64,000 nt of DNA from Rhizobium nepotum 39/7 (GCF_000949865.1 NZ_JWJH01000008.1:122036-186035); one strand, 5' to 3'; numbered from the stretch's first letter, positions 1-9,046 are shown. Notes: generated by a model from the sequence alone, not told the origin. Translations and numbers: made by a program.

Positions 1-221
1 GCAAAGGCGGGATCCAGTCGTCGAAGCAGTTCACTGCCGGCTTCGGTTGGCAGAACGCTGCGGGTGGTGCGATTGAGAAGGCGTATCCCAAGCTCATTTT
101 CCAGGCGCTTGATCGCATCGCTGAGCGCCGACGAACTAATGCCACTGGCACGCGCTGCCTGACGAAAGCCACGAGCACGAGCAACCAACAGGAACGCACT
201 GATATCGTTGAAGTCTGGCAT
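1..221 (-). CDS. LysR-family transcriptional regulator, N-terminal part
   Basis: Truncated by the window edge; only the first 73 codons are present. The protein starts MPDFNDISAFLLVARARGF and carries the winged helix-turn-helix typical of LysR proteins (FRQAARASGISSSALSDAIKRLE, followed by LGIRLLNRTTRSVLPTEAG). The start at 221 has a GGGAGG Shine-Dalgarno six bases upstream. It is divergent from the PdxI-like aldo/keto reductase gene, so it is the likely regulator of that gene. Effector and C-terminal domain are outside the window. Confidence 0.9.
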   Translation of the reverse strand, partial: MPDFNDISAFLLVARARGFRQAARASGISSSALSDAIKRLENELGIRLLNRTTRSVLPTEAGSELLRRLDPAF

Positions 222-247
222 ATGGCACCTCCCGCCGACATTGCATT

Positions 248-263
248 GTCCGTATTTCCGGAC
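248..263. promoter_or_regulatory. Inverted repeat in the lysR/pdxI-like intergenic region
   Basis: GTCCG-N6-CGGAC lies between the divergent LysR gene and the aldo/keto reductase gene, 26 bp upstream of the LysR start and 77 bp upstream of the reductase start. Position and symmetry fit a LysR operator serving both promoters. The assignment is inference from symmetry and location. Confidence 0.4.
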
Positions 264-340
264 AGGCTGTCCTGACTATAGCCAATTGTGACTTCAATTA
301 CATCAACTCTATATTGGAGGCAGACAACGGGAGAAATCAA

Positions 341-1207
341 ATGACAGCACTCAACCACGCTGGGACCTTCCCACTTGCTGGCCGCAACATCAGGCGGATG
401 GGCTACGGGGCCATGCAGTTAGCCGGTAAAGGGGTCTTCGGCCCGCCAAAAGATCGCGATGAAGCGGTCGCAGTACTGCGAGAGGCAGTGGACAACGGCA
501 TCAATCATATCGACACGAGCGATTTCTATGGGCCGCACATTACCAATCAGATCATTCGCGAGGCGCTGCATCCCTATCCTGATGATCTCCTGATCGTCAC
601 AAAGATCGGAGCGACCCGCGGTGACGATGCCTCCTGGAACCCGGCCTTCTCGAAAGAGGAACTGACCCAGGCGGTGCACGATAATCTTCGCAATCTTGGT
701 GTGGAGGCGCTGGATGTCGTCAACCTGCGGGCGATGCTCGACGTGCACGGTCCCGCCGAAGGATCGCTCGAAGCGCCCCTTGCGGTACTGGCAGATCTGC
801 AACGGCAGGGACTGATCCGGCATATCGGTCTGTCGAACGTCACAGCCCGGCAGATTACGGACGCTGGAAAGATGGTGGAGATCGTTTGCGTGCAGAACCA
901 ATATAATCTGGCGCATCGACAGGACGATGCCCTGATAGACGTGCTCGCAACGCGGGGCATCGCCTATGTTCCATTCTTTCCGCTCGGAGGCTTTTCTCCG
1001 CTGCAATCGACGGTGCTCTCAGATGTCGCCACGCGCCTGGACGCCTCGCCGCTACAGGTAGCGCTCGCCTGGCTTCTGAAACGGTCAGCCAATATCCTGC
1101 TTATTCCCGGCACGTCTTCGCGAGTGCATCTGCGCCAGAACCTTGCGGCCGCATCCCTCGATCTCCCGGATAGCGCCATGACTGCTCTTGCGACGATCGC
1201 CGATTGA
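341..1207 (+). CDS. pdxI: PdxI-like NADPH-dependent aldo/keto reductase (pyridoxal reductase family)
   Basis: 288-residue aldo/keto reductase with a TIM-barrel fold. It closely resembles E. coli YdbC/PdxI, which reduces pyridoxal to pyridoxine with NADPH in the cytosol: shared blocks include GYGAMQLAG, HIDTSDFYGPH, VHDNLRNLG, DVVNLR, FFPLGGF and LLIPGTSS. Asp58, Tyr63 and Lys88 correspond to three members of the AKR catalytic tetrad. The usual His is replaced in the DVVNLR block, as in YdbC. ATG at 341 is preferred over an in-frame TTG at 314 because a GGGAG Shine-Dalgarno lies seven bases upstream. It is divergent from a LysR gene. The substrate is inferred from similarity only. Confidence 0.8.
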   Translation: MTALNHAGTFPLAGRNIRRMGYGAMQLAGKGVFGPPKDRDEAVAVLREAVDNGINHIDTSDFYGPHITNQIIREALHPYPDDLLIVTKIGATRGDDASWNPAFSKEELTQAVHDNLRNLGVEALDVVNLRAMLDVHGPAEGSLEAPLAVLADLQRQGLIRHIGLSNVTARQITDAGKMVEIVCVQNQYNLAHRQDDALIDVLATRGIAYVPFFPLGGFSPLQSTVLSDVATRLDASPLQVALAWLLKRSANILLIPGTSSRVHLRQNLAAASLDLPDSAMTALATIAD

Positions 1208-1255
1208 ATCTGGATTGACGGTTGTCGCTTTAGCCTGAGCCGAGGTGTCAGGTAC

Positions 1256-1674
1256 TCAGAACCTCCAGACGAGATCGCCGCGCACTCCGTGCGCCTGTAC
1301 GGCGGACGATATTTGCCCGGAATAGGAAACGCCCAGTGTTACGGCCTTCGTCAGGGAATAATCGATACCTGCCTCAACGATGAAAGCATCCCTTGCCAGC
1401 GGAGAACCCTCCACCGAAAAGGCCGATCCTCTGGTGAATGTCAGTTCGGTTTCAGGCGAGACATCCCCGAAAGCATGCCGCCATCCCAGCATACCGCGCG
1501 CCGTCAGCCTCGAATTGTCGCCTGTGGGAATATCGCCCTGAACACGCACGCCCAGCGTCGTGAAAAGATTATCGTCATTTCCGCTTTGTGACTTCAGCCC
1601 GGCTGAACCGTCTTGCCCGATACCTCGGTTTGCAGGTGCACGTAAGCCAGGTTCGCAAAGGGCTCGAAGCCTGC
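1256..1674 (-). pseudogene. Autotransporter beta-barrel C-terminus, truncated and frameshifted
   Basis: The minus strand encodes the last ~135 residues of an autotransporter translocator barrel: FEPFANLAYVHLQTE, then after a frame change SAGLKSQSGNDDNLFTTLGV, MLGWRHAFGDVSPE, DAFIVEAGIDYSLTKAVTLGVSYSGQ and a terminal aromatic residue (LVWRF), as expected of outer-membrane barrels. The frame shifts near 1620-1635 (in the first frame the barrel ends ...VSGKTVQPG then stop). Everything upstream (passenger, signal peptide, most of the barrel) is missing. The homology stops at about 1671-1680, where a histidine-kinase fragment on the other strand begins. It cannot make a functional transporter. Confidence 0.75.
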
Positions 1675-2225
1675 GGCTCGGTTTGTCGATCGTTCGGCGC
1701 ACCGCAGATCTGCTTGGACATCCCTTGAAGATAGAGTCCGCGGAATGTCGAGGCTCTTCGTTCTCCGTCAGCATTCCGCGGGCCGCCCGTCCATCGCCGC
1801 TCGCTCCTCCACATATTGCAGATCCCATAAGGCACTCCCGATGCATTATGGTCGTCGATGACGAGCCCGATGTGCTCAATGCCATCCGTCAACTCCTCAC
1901 AGTGGTCGGATACCGTGTCTATGCCGGGAGGTCGGCCAGGGAAGTAATGCAGCTTCACACAACAATGTCAGACCACAGTCGATCGCCTGTAGATCTCATA
2001 ATAGCGGATTACAGGCTGGAGAACGGAGCAACGGGTTTGGATGTTATTGGCGAACTCCAGCAATATATGGGCCGATCAATACCGGCATTCCTGCTGTCGG
2101 GGGACACCTCTCCGTCCGTATTGAAATCGATATCGGAAAGCGGCTACCGCCTCCTTAGCAAGCCGGTTGATGGAGACGAACTGCAAAAAGCAATTGCTGA
2201 AGCGTTTCAACCCCTTTCCAGCTGA
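1671..2225 (+). pseudogene. Hybrid histidine kinase 3' fragment with receiver domain
   Basis: Starts abruptly inside the HATPase G2 region (LRLGLSIVRRTADLLGHPLK, then GSSFSVSIP) and continues into a complete receiver domain: VVDDEPD acidic pocket, LIIADYRL with the phospho-acceptor Asp, LLSGD and the LSKP lysine. There is no PAS, HisKA or N-box, so the kinase is not functional. A stand-alone receiver could be translated from ATG at 1848 (MVVDDEPDVLN), but no clear Shine-Dalgarno precedes it. The 5' boundary coincides with the broken autotransporter, so the gene was cut by recombination. Confidence 0.7.
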
Positions 2226-2514
2226 ATCAGGCTCACCGCTGATTGCACCGACCATGCGTCTCAAAGTGCCGTCATCTGCTTGCCGCTCCTGACAATCCTT
2301 CTGATGGACCCGGAGGCCTTTCCCGCCAGCCTCCTGACGCCGATTGCGCAGATCACCGAGGGTGAAGCGGGATTGGCGAACGTTAAAGTCATAGAACCGA
2401 TGTCGGCTGGTTCGTCTTCTGTGCAAACACCTGATAGAGTAGTGGACTGCTGATTGTAACGGTCGGACATCATCTTCAAGGGTCGAAAATATTCGACGAA
2501 ACCGGAGGGCATTT

Positions 2515-2715
2515 ATGGGCTGGAAAACACCGAAGTTTGAATATGTGAATGGGTACAAGATCGTCGAAATCGACGGTCCTGCCTTCGAAGTTCACGATGG
2601 TGAACGTCAGCTAGGAGAGAGTTTCCCCTACTCCGGCGAAGCTGCCGCTTACGCAAAATCGTTGCCAAAGCGAGATCATCAGAGCAATCAGGCAGGAAGC
2701 CTGCGAAAATCATAG
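2515..2715 (+). CDS. Small protein of unknown function (66 aa)
   Basis: Short reading frame beginning MGWKTPKFEYVNGYKIVEID with a strong GGAGG Shine-Dalgarno seven bases before the ATG. The product is hydrophilic, with no signal peptide or membrane segment and a basic tail (LPKRDHQSNQAGSLRKS). I do not recognise a family. It lies after 289 bases without a recognisable gene (2226-2514) and 31 bases before rsgA. The ribosome-binding site is the main reason to call it. Confidence 0.5.
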   Translation: MGWKTPKFEYVNGYKIVEIDGPAFEVHDGERQLGESFPYSGEAAAYAKSLPKRDHQSNQAGSLRKS

Positions 2716-2746
2716 GCAAACCCGATCAACGATTGCGAAGCAGAAT

Positions 2747-3769
2747 TTGACAAACTCCCATCTCCCCTCAGCCCTGGCGTCGCTTGGCTGGTCTGACTTT
2801 TTCGCCGACCAGATCGGCCCGAGCCAAACAGAGCTGTTGCCCAGGCGCGTAGCGTCGGTTCACCGGACACGCATCGAGGCGATCGGCGTCACAGGGCCAG
2901 TCAAGGTGGAGATTCCAGCCGATGTTAACACGGCTGACCTCGCGGTGGGCGATTGGATACTTGCCGATCCCCTGTCCGGCATGCTCGTCAGCCGCCTCGA
3001 CCGAAAGACCCTGTTTCAGCGACGACCAGAGGTCGGACGCGGCCAGCAACTTGTTGCTGCCAACATCGATACACTGTTGATCGTGACATCGTGCAACGCC
3101 GATTTCAATATTGACCGTTTAGAACGTTATCTGATCACGGCTAACCAAGCAGGAACCAAGCCGGTAATCGTTTTGACGAAAGCTGACACCGCGGCCGACG
3201 TTAGCCTGTTTCAAGCCCAGGCCGAAGCTTTGCAGCGTGACCTACCTGTCGTTGCCTTGAACGGGCGCTCTGCCGATGCAATTGCTCTTTTGAGCCCCTG
3301 GTGTGGCATTGGCCAAACGATCGCCCTGGTAGGATCTTCCGGTGTCGGAAAGTCGACACTCGTGAACACGCTGATTGGACCTGAATCTGACTCAATGCAG
3401 AAAACCGGGACCATTCGTGAATATGACGCACAAGGCCGTCACACCACGACCGCACGATCGCTGCATGCTATTGCAGGCGGCGGCTGGGTTATAGATACGC
3501 CGGGAATAAGAACGCTCCTTGTCAGTGATGTCACGGACGGGATCGACACGCTTTTTTCCGACATAGTGGAACTGGCGCCGCTTTGCCGATTTCGTGATTG
3601 CACCCATGCGCATGAGCCGGGCTGCGCCGTTCAGGCAGCAGTCAAAAGCGGCGCTTTGGCCGCAGACCGCGTCGACCGCTGGAGACGCCTTGTTTCAGAA
3701 AACCGCGACAGAACACCCGTCATCAGCGGACCACGCGGCAACAAAAGCGTTCGAAAGAAAAAATATTGA
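2747..3769 (+). CDS. rsgA: RsgA, circularly permuted ribosome small-subunit GTPase
   Basis: 340-residue GTPase that acts in late 30S subunit maturation. The order of GTPase motifs is permuted as in RsgA/YjeQ: G4 LTKAD (143-147), then G1 GSSGVGKST (196-204), then G3 DTPG (250-253). An N-terminal OB-fold-like segment precedes it, and a C-terminal zinc knuckle follows (Cys280, Cys285, His287, Cys293). The basic tail (RGNKSVRKKKY) suits rRNA binding. The only plausible start is TTG at 2747; the ribosome-binding site is weak. Housekeeping genes usually carry one rsgA, so this could be a paralogue; the window cannot show that. Confidence 0.92.
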   Translation: MTNSHLPSALASLGWSDFFADQIGPSQTELLPRRVASVHRTRIEAIGVTGPVKVEIPADVNTADLAVGDWILADPLSGMLVSRLDRKTLFQRRPEVGRGQQLVAANIDTLLIVTSCNADFNIDRLERYLITANQAGTKPVIVLTKADTAADVSLFQAQAEALQRDLPVVALNGRSADAIALLSPWCGIGQTIALVGSSGVGKSTLVNTLIGPESDSMQKTGTIREYDAQGRHTTTARSLHAIAGGGWVIDTPGIRTLLVSDVTDGIDTLFSDIVELAPLCRFRDCTHAHEPGCAVQAAVKSGALAADRVDRWRRLVSENRDRTPVISGPRGNKSVRKKKY

Positions 3770-3799
3770 GGCTCTGCACACCTTGAAGATATGAAGTTT

Positions 3800-3822
3800 C
3801 GCCCCGTGAATTCCTGGGGGCG
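3800..3822. terminator. Hairpin between convergent rsgA and the ABC permease gene
   Basis: CGCCCC (3800-3805) and GGGGCG (3817-3822) form a 6-bp GC-rich stem 31 bases after the rsgA stop, facing the 3' end of the convergent permease gene. There is no good T tract on either side, so it may be a weak or Rho-assisted end. The rest of 3770-3888 shows nothing else. Confidence 0.4.
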
Positions 3823-3888
3823 ATCTTCCTGTCTGGGAACCGGGTATGTATTGCGCCAGACATAGAGGGCTCTACTCATGTGAAGTCA

Positions 3889-4671
3889 CTACCGTCGCTT
3901 TGCCAAAGTCAAACGCGACAGCACGACAATAAGGCCGACAACCACTGTGACGACGATGAACAGGAATGCGGCGGCAGCAATTGCGGGGCTGATATTTTCT
4001 CTGATGCTGGAAAACATCTGCCGTGCCAATGTGCGCTGGTTCGGACCGGCGACGAAGAGCGTCAAGACGACTTCATCGAGCGAGGTTGCGAATGCCAGGA
4101 CGGCCCCGGACAGGACGCCTGGCATGGCAAGCGGCAGAGTGACGCGTCGAAAGACTGTTATGGGCGAAGCACCGAGGCTTTCTGCAGCGAGTTCCACGCG
4201 CCTGTCGATTCCGGCTAACGCGCCTGTCACGCTGACCACGACGAAGGGGACGGCAACGACGGTGTGCGCGATAATCACACCGGCATAGCTGTTTGTCAGG
4301 CCGAAGCGCGCAAGCAGTACCTGCATTCCAACGCCCAGAACGACCGCCGGCACGACCATCGGCAGAAGAAAAAGCGTGCGCATCGTTCCGCGAAAGAAGA
4401 TGAGCCGGTTGCGCAAACCGAGTGACGCTGCCGTACCGAGCACGGTCGCAAGCGAGGTCGTTCCCGTGCCGATGATGATGCTGTTGACGATCGCCCGCCG
4501 CCAGGCATCCGCCGTGAACAGTTCTTCGAACCAGCGCAGCGACCAGGATGGGATTGGATAGGTGAGGATGACGCTGGAGGTGAAGGCAAGCGGCAGGATG
4601 GCTATGAGTGGCGCCACAAGGAAGAGCATCGTCATCGACGCGAAAGCGAGTTTGGTGAGCTTCATCGGCAT
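3889..4671 (-). CDS. ABC permease, PotC-type (spermidine/putrescine class)
   Basis: 260-residue inner-membrane permease with about six transmembrane helices. The EAA loop (AAESLGASPITVFRRVTLPLAMPGVLSG) matches the PotC/YdcV group. It is the last gene of a minus-strand operon (binding protein, ATPase, PotB-type permease, this gene) and starts 3 bases after the upstream permease stops. It would form the translocation pore with that permease. The substrate is not shown by the sequence; the class handles polyamines and other cationic or amino compounds. Confidence 0.85.
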   Translation of the reverse strand: MPMKLTKLAFASMTMLFLVAPLIAILPLAFTSSVILTYPIPSWSLRWFEELFTADAWRRAIVNSIIIGTGTTSLATVLGTAASLGLRNRLIFFRGTMRTLFLLPMVVPAVVLGVGMQVLLARFGLTNSYAGVIIAHTVVAVPFVVVSVTGALAGIDRRVELAAESLGASPITVFRRVTLPLAMPGVLSGAVLAFATSLDEVVLTLFVAGPNQRTLARQMFSSIRENISPAIAAAAFLFIVVTVVVGLIVVLSRLTLAKRR

Positions 4672-4674
4672 GGC

Positions 4675-5853
4675 TTAATACCTTTCCGATTCTTCGGCGG
4701 AGAGCCGCGCATAGACGCTGTAGAGAATCAATGTCGCGACCAGCAGGACTACGCCCAGTGCGCCGGCCATGCCCCAGTTCGCCGACCCGATGGCGTAAAA
4801 CGCGATGATCGATGAGATCATCTGATCGCCCGGCCCGCCGATCAGCGCGGGCGTGATGTAATAGCCGATCGCCGAGATGAACACGAGCAGGCTACCGGAG
4901 GCGACACCTCGCAGGCTGAGCGGCAGTAGCACGCGCAGGAAGGCGCGTAGCGGATGGGCGCCCAGCGATGCCGCCGCCGGCATCAGGTTCTTCGGAATGG
5001 TGATCAGCACCGAATAGATCGGCAGCACCATGAATGGTAGCAGCACATGGGTCATGGCGATGATGACGCCCGTGCGGTTGAAGATCAGCGGCAGCGGGCT
5101 ATCGATCAGGCCAAGCATTTGCAAGGCATCGTTGATAAGCCCTTTTTCCTGCAAAAGGATGAACCAGGCCGCGGTGCGCACAAGAAGCGAGGTCCAGAGG
5201 GGCAGGAGGACGGCGCCCAGCATCAGGTCACGCTTCCAGCCGGTGAGCGAAGCCGCGATGATCGCATAGGGAAAACCGATACATGCACAGGCGAAGGTGA
5301 CGAGGCCCGCGATCCAGAATGTGCGAATGAGAATGGTGCGGTTGGCCGACTGATCGGCGGGCAGGTGTTCGATCTGCCCGGTCGCGTTGCGACCGAGATC
5401 GACGGCGGCCAGCAGGTTCCGGTCCGTCAGCGGCGATAGCGCATCGGCAATTGCCAACCAGAATTCCGGCTTCTCCCAGCGCTTGTCGATGGTAACGAGA
5501 TCGACGGGCGGATTTGCCGTATCTGCGAGCGCGCTGGTGGTCTTCGACATCAGCGTGCGGAAACCGGAGCGGGCGCTATTGAGGCGGCGCACCATGTCGC
5601 CAAGCGCCTGATCGTCAGCGACAGCCTTCAAATCGTCCATCAGCGCGGTTTGCATGGCGCTGCTCGGCGGCGAGATTCGGTCCCATCCCGGAAGCACTTC
5701 GGCGCTGCGCGGCAGCAGGCGCAGCACGGCGGTATCGGACACCGACTGCGACATCATGCTGAACAGCGGCCAGACAAAAAAGCCGAGAAGGAAGACGAGC
5801 AGTGGCGCCAGCAGAAGCAGCGACCGGCTGGTTCGGGATGTCAGCGCTTTCAT
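4675..5853 (-). CDS. ABC permease, PotB-type, with long periplasmic insertion
   Basis: 392-residue permease, longer than typical PotB (about 285). The extra length lies between the first membrane helix (LLLLAPLLVFLLGFFVWPLF) and the second helix near residue 180: a hydrophilic stretch of about 130 residues, probably periplasmic. The C-terminal core has the usual helices and the EAA loop (AAASLGAHPLRAFLRVLLPLS). ATG at 5853 overlaps the stop of the ATPase gene by 4 bp (ATGA), implying translational coupling. Part of the PotABCD-like importer. Confidence 0.85.
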   Translation of the reverse strand: MKALTSRTSRSLLLLAPLLVFLLGFFVWPLFSMMSQSVSDTAVLRLLPRSAEVLPGWDRISPPSSAMQTALMDDLKAVADDQALGDMVRRLNSARSGFRTLMSKTTSALADTANPPVDLVTIDKRWEKPEFWLAIADALSPLTDRNLLAAVDLGRNATGQIEHLPADQSANRTILIRTFWIAGLVTFACACIGFPYAIIAASLTGWKRDLMLGAVLLPLWTSLLVRTAAWFILLQEKGLINDALQMLGLIDSPLPLIFNRTGVIIAMTHVLLPFMVLPIYSVLITIPKNLMPAAASLGAHPLRAFLRVLLPLSLRGVASGSLLVFISAIGYYITPALIGGPGDQMISSIIAFYAIGSANWGMAGALGVVLLVATLILYSVYARLSAEESERY

Positions 5854-6929
5854 GGCGAAATGACCCGACAGTCATCGGCCGAAAAGGCGGCGTAGACCTT
5901 GGTGCCCGGCTGAAACTCGCGGGATCGCCGGCCAAGCTTCGCGATCAGCTGATGCGATGCATTCTGCAACTGAACACGCAGATGATCCCCCTGATAAACC
6001 GAGTCGGTGATCTCCGCTTCCAGACAATTGTGCGCCTCGCCTCGCGTCTCGCTGAGATCGACCCGTTCAGGGCGGATGGACACATACACTGTCTGGCCGG
6101 GGGAAACCGTGGCGGAAACAGCCGATAAGACTTCAGCGCCGGATGGGAGGCGGACAACAGCCTGGCCTGCCTGCACCGCCTCGACCACGCCTTCGACCAG
6201 ATTGGTTTCGCCGATAAATTCAGCGACAAAGCGCGTCGCAGGCTCGTCGTAGACCTGCCGCGGCGTTCCGATCTGCTCGATCTTGCCCTTGTTGAAGACG
6301 GCCACGCGGTCCGACATGGTCAGCGCCTCCGACTGGTCATGGGTGACGAAGACGATGGTCAGACCAAGACGTCTATGCAGGTCGCGGATGTCGAGTTGCA
6401 TCTGTTCGCGCAATTGCTTGTCGAGCGCCCCGAGCGGCTCGTCCATCAAAACGACGCGTGGTTCGAAAACCAGGGCGCGGGACAGCGCCACGCGCTGCTG
6501 CTGACCACCGGAAAGCTGGGACGGGCGACGGTCGGCAAAGGCTGACAGCTGCACCATGTCCAGCGCCCTTGCAACGCGTTTGCCGATCTCCGCTTTGCCC
6601 ATGCCGCGCATCTGGAGTGGAAAAGCGACATTTTCCCCAACCGACATATGGGGAAACAATGCGTAACTCTGGAACACGACACCCATGTCACGCTTGTAGG
6701 TCGGCACGTTATTGATGGCATTGCCGTCCAGCAAAATAGTGCCCGAGGTAGCCTGCTCGAAACCGGCGAGCATCATCAGCAGCGTCGTCTTGCCGGAGCC
6801 TGACGGGCCAAGCAGGCTGACGAATTCGCCCTTGTCTATGCCGAGATCGAGGTTTTCGACGACGCAGAGCGGGCCATAAAATTTTGTAATGTTGTCAAAT
6901 CGAATGAATTCCGCCACGGAAGACTCCAT
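5850..6929 (-). CDS. ABC transporter ATPase, PotA-type
   Basis: ATP-binding subunit of about 359 residues that powers the adjacent permeases. Visible motifs: Walker A GPSGSGKTT, signature LSGGQQQR, Walker B VVLMDEPLGALD, H-loop FVTHDQ, and a C-terminal TOBE region as in PotA/UgpC. ATG 6929 (MESSVAEF) is reported, but a GTG at 6917 has a better-spaced GGAG upstream and could be the true start. It follows the binding-protein gene after a stem-loop, which probably lowers its expression relative to the binding protein. Confidence 0.88.
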   Translation of the reverse strand: MESSVAEFIRFDNITKFYGPLCVVENLDLGIDKGEFVSLLGPSGSGKTTLLMMLAGFEQATSGTILLDGNAINNVPTYKRDMGVVFQSYALFPHMSVGENVAFPLQMRGMGKAEIGKRVARALDMVQLSAFADRRPSQLSGGQQQRVALSRALVFEPRVVLMDEPLGALDKQLREQMQLDIRDLHRRLGLTIVFVTHDQSEALTMSDRVAVFNKGKIEQIGTPRQVYDEPATRFVAEFIGETNLVEGVVEAVQAGQAVVRLPSGAEVLSAVSATVSPGQTVYVSIRPERVDLSETRGEAHNCLEAEITDSVYQGDHLRVQLQNASHQLIAKLGRRSREFQPGTKVYAAFSADDCRVISP

Positions 6930-6989
6930 CACTTGAGGCAGACGACGTCTCACCGCGAAACCACGGAAAAATGCATCTGACCAGAAAGG

Positions 6990-7014
6990 AAGGGCACTCT
7001 TTTAGAGCGCCCTT
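6990..7014 (-). promoter_or_regulatory. Intra-operon stem-loop after the binding-protein gene
   Basis: AAGGGC-A-CTCT / AGAG-C-GCCCTT forms a hairpin of ten base pairs with one internal mismatch and a three-base loop. It lies 14 bases after the binding-protein stop and before the ATPase gene. There is no T run beyond it. Such hairpins often protect the upstream mRNA from 3' decay or cause partial termination. Confidence 0.5.
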
Positions 7015-7028
7015 CTGCGAGGACGGCC

Positions 7029-8081
7029 TTACTGGGCAAGCCAGGCGTTGAAGCGCTGCGTCAGCGTCTCCGCATTGTCGATCCAGAAATCGACATTCAG
7101 CGGTATCGAGTCGGTCATATTTGCCGGATCAGTGGGCAGATCCTTGGCAAATTTCTCCGGGACCTTGGCTGCGGCGTCCTTGTTCGGCAGACCGTAGGCG
7201 ACGAATTCCGGTAGCTTGGCCTGGTTTTCGGGCAGACTTGCAAACGCGATGAAGTCCTGCGCGGCATCCTTGTTCTCGGCGTCTTTCAACACCACCCAGC
7301 TGTCGACAGCGTAGATGCTGCCGGGAAAGACGACCTTGAAATTCTTGCCTTCGGATCGGTTTATGCCGGTGATACGGCCGTTGTAGGCCGATGTCATCGC
7401 CACTTCACCTGATGCCAGGAACTGAAGCGGCTGTGCACCCGATTCCCACCAGACGATGTTGGACTTCAGCTCATCGAGCTTCTTGAACGCGCGCGCCACG
7501 CCCTCTTCCGTGGCCAGGACATCATAGAGTTCGTCCTTTGAGACGCCATCGGCGAGCAGTGCAAATTCGAGCGTGTATTTCGGTCCCTTGCGCAGCGAGC
7601 GCTTGCCGGGGAATTTCTTGACATCCCAGAAATCGGCCCAGGTTGCAGGGCCCACCTTCAGCTTGTCGCCATCATAGGCAATTGCGGTCGACCAGACGAT
7701 GGCGCCCACGCCACAATCATTGACGGCGGAGTCGAGAAACTTGTCCTTGCCGCCCATCTTGTCCCAGTTGATCTTCTCATAGAGACCATCTGCACAGCCA
7801 AGCGCCAGCTCTTCGGCTTCCACCTGAACCGCATCCCAGTTCGGCGCGCCGGCCTTGACCTTCGACTGGATGACACCGATGCCGCCATCCCAAGCCTCGT
7901 CCAAAACCGGTTTCCCCGTCTTTTCTGCAAAGGGTTTGAAGTAGATGTTGCGCTGCGCATCCTGGTAATTGCCGCCCCAGGAGACGACGGTCAGGTCCCG
8001 CGCAAAGGCCGGCGAGACAAGGCTTGCGGACACAATGACGGCCACGGCCGCCAGAACTCCGGGTTTCACGAAAGCTTTCAT
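7029..8081 (-). CDS. Periplasmic substrate-binding protein, PotD/PotF-like
   Basis: 350-residue secreted protein with a signal peptide (VLAAVAVIVSASLVSPAFA, cut before RDLTVVSWGGNYQDA). The opening strand LTVVSWGG and the VSK-DELYDVLATEEGVARAF and DSIPLNVDFW regions fit the PF13416/PotD cluster of binding proteins. It is the first transport gene of the minus-strand operon, with SDR and GntR genes farther upstream. The presumed ligand, by context, is the substrate of the divergent kinase/PLP-enzyme pair. The 203 bases upstream (8082-8284) contain no recognisable gene. Confidence 0.85.
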   Translation of the reverse strand: MKAFVKPGVLAAVAVIVSASLVSPAFARDLTVVSWGGNYQDAQRNIYFKPFAEKTGKPVLDEAWDGGIGVIQSKVKAGAPNWDAVQVEAEELALGCADGLYEKINWDKMGGKDKFLDSAVNDCGVGAIVWSTAIAYDGDKLKVGPATWADFWDVKKFPGKRSLRKGPKYTLEFALLADGVSKDELYDVLATEEGVARAFKKLDELKSNIVWWESGAQPLQFLASGEVAMTSAYNGRITGINRSEGKNFKVVFPGSIYAVDSWVVLKDAENKDAAQDFIAFASLPENQAKLPEFVAYGLPNKDAAAKVPEKFAKDLPTDPANMTDSIPLNVDFWIDNAETLTQRFNAWLAQ

Positions 8082-8284
8082 GGCATTCCCCTTTTTTGGT
8101 TATTGCAGGAACCGATCGGTCCTGTTCCGATAATGATTTCTTCATGCAAATCGTCGTCCATCGTCGCCTTTGGCATATCGATGTCGTGCAGTCTTTCCGG
8201 CTGATGCTCACCCATCTCCCTTTGGGTGCCTTCAGTCGATAGAACCTTTACGATCATTGCCGGTCGACGGCGAATGGATCGTTT

Positions 8285-9025
8285 TCAGACGTGCTGCCCT
8301 CCGTTGATGTGGATTTCGGCGCCGTTGATGTAGGACGATGGCTCCGTGCAGAGAAAATAGATGGTTTCTGCGACTTCGCGCGGGTCACCCAACCTCTGCA
8401 TGGGCACTTCCGCCGCCACGAGGGCGTCGGTCCCGGGCGACAGGATCGATGTCTCGATTTCACCGGGAGCGATGGCGTTTGCTCTGACCCCACGGCGGCC
8501 GAATTCATGCGCCATTTCCCGCGTCAGCGAGCCAAGGGCCGCCTTAGACGCCGCATAGGCAACACCGGCAAATGGATGGACCCGCGTCCCCGCAATGGAG
8601 GTGACGTTGACGATCGACCCCTTGGCCGCTTCAAGCTCCGGTATCAGGGCGCGGGCGATCAGCGCCGTCGATACGACATTGACATTAAGCACCTGCGTCC
8701 AGATGTCCGCGTCCGTGCCCGTGACGCCGAGGCGGCTCCTGTCCGGCCCCTTCGGCGAAATGCCGGCATTGTTGACCAGCGCGTGCAACCGGCCATTGGG
8801 TAGCCGTTCCCGCACGGTTGCAGCGAGGCGGTCAATCTGCGTCAGGTCGGAAAGATCCGCCTGAATATGGCTTTCGCGAGCCGACGGCCAGGCACATTCC
8901 TCGGAGAAAGGTTGGCGTGACACTGTCAGTATGCGCCAGCCCTTCGATTGAAACAGCTTCACCGTGGCGTGGCCTATGCCGCGGCTTGCCCCTGTCAACA
9001 ACATGTAACGCCGTTCTTCGGTCAT
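8285..9025 (-). CDS. Short-chain dehydrogenase/reductase (SDR)
   Basis: 246-residue cytosolic NAD(P)-dependent oxidoreductase with a classical SDR layout: nucleotide-binding TGASRGIGH, NNAG motif (LVNNAGISPKG), catalytic Ser in VNVTSIAG, Tyr-x-x-x-Lys as YAASK, and the PG motif (AIAPGEIETSI). Start 9025 (MTEERR) is chosen over ATG 9055 because the latter lies inside a repeated TTGATGCATC element that also precedes the GntR gene. It sits between the GntR gene and the Pot-like importer, so it probably acts in the same catabolic pathway. The substrate is unknown. Confidence 0.85.
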   Translation of the reverse strand: MTEERRYMLLTGASRGIGHATVKLFQSKGWRILTVSRQPFSEECAWPSARESHIQADLSDLTQIDRLAATVRERLPNGRLHALVNNAGISPKGPDRSRLGVTGTDADIWTQVLNVNVVSTALIARALIPELEAAKGSIVNVTSIAGTRVHPFAGVAYAASKAALGSLTREMAHEFGRRGVRANAIAPGEIETSILSPGTDALVAAEVPMQRLGDPREVAETIYFLCTEPSSYINGAEIHINGGQHV

Positions 9026-9046
9026 TCGAGCATTCTCTGTTGATGT

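Noticed and set aside
1256..1885. Complete 209-residue protein on the minus strand
   Set aside because: Only the last ~110 residues resemble a protein family. The N-terminal half is read through the histidine-kinase fragment of the other strand and is not coding.
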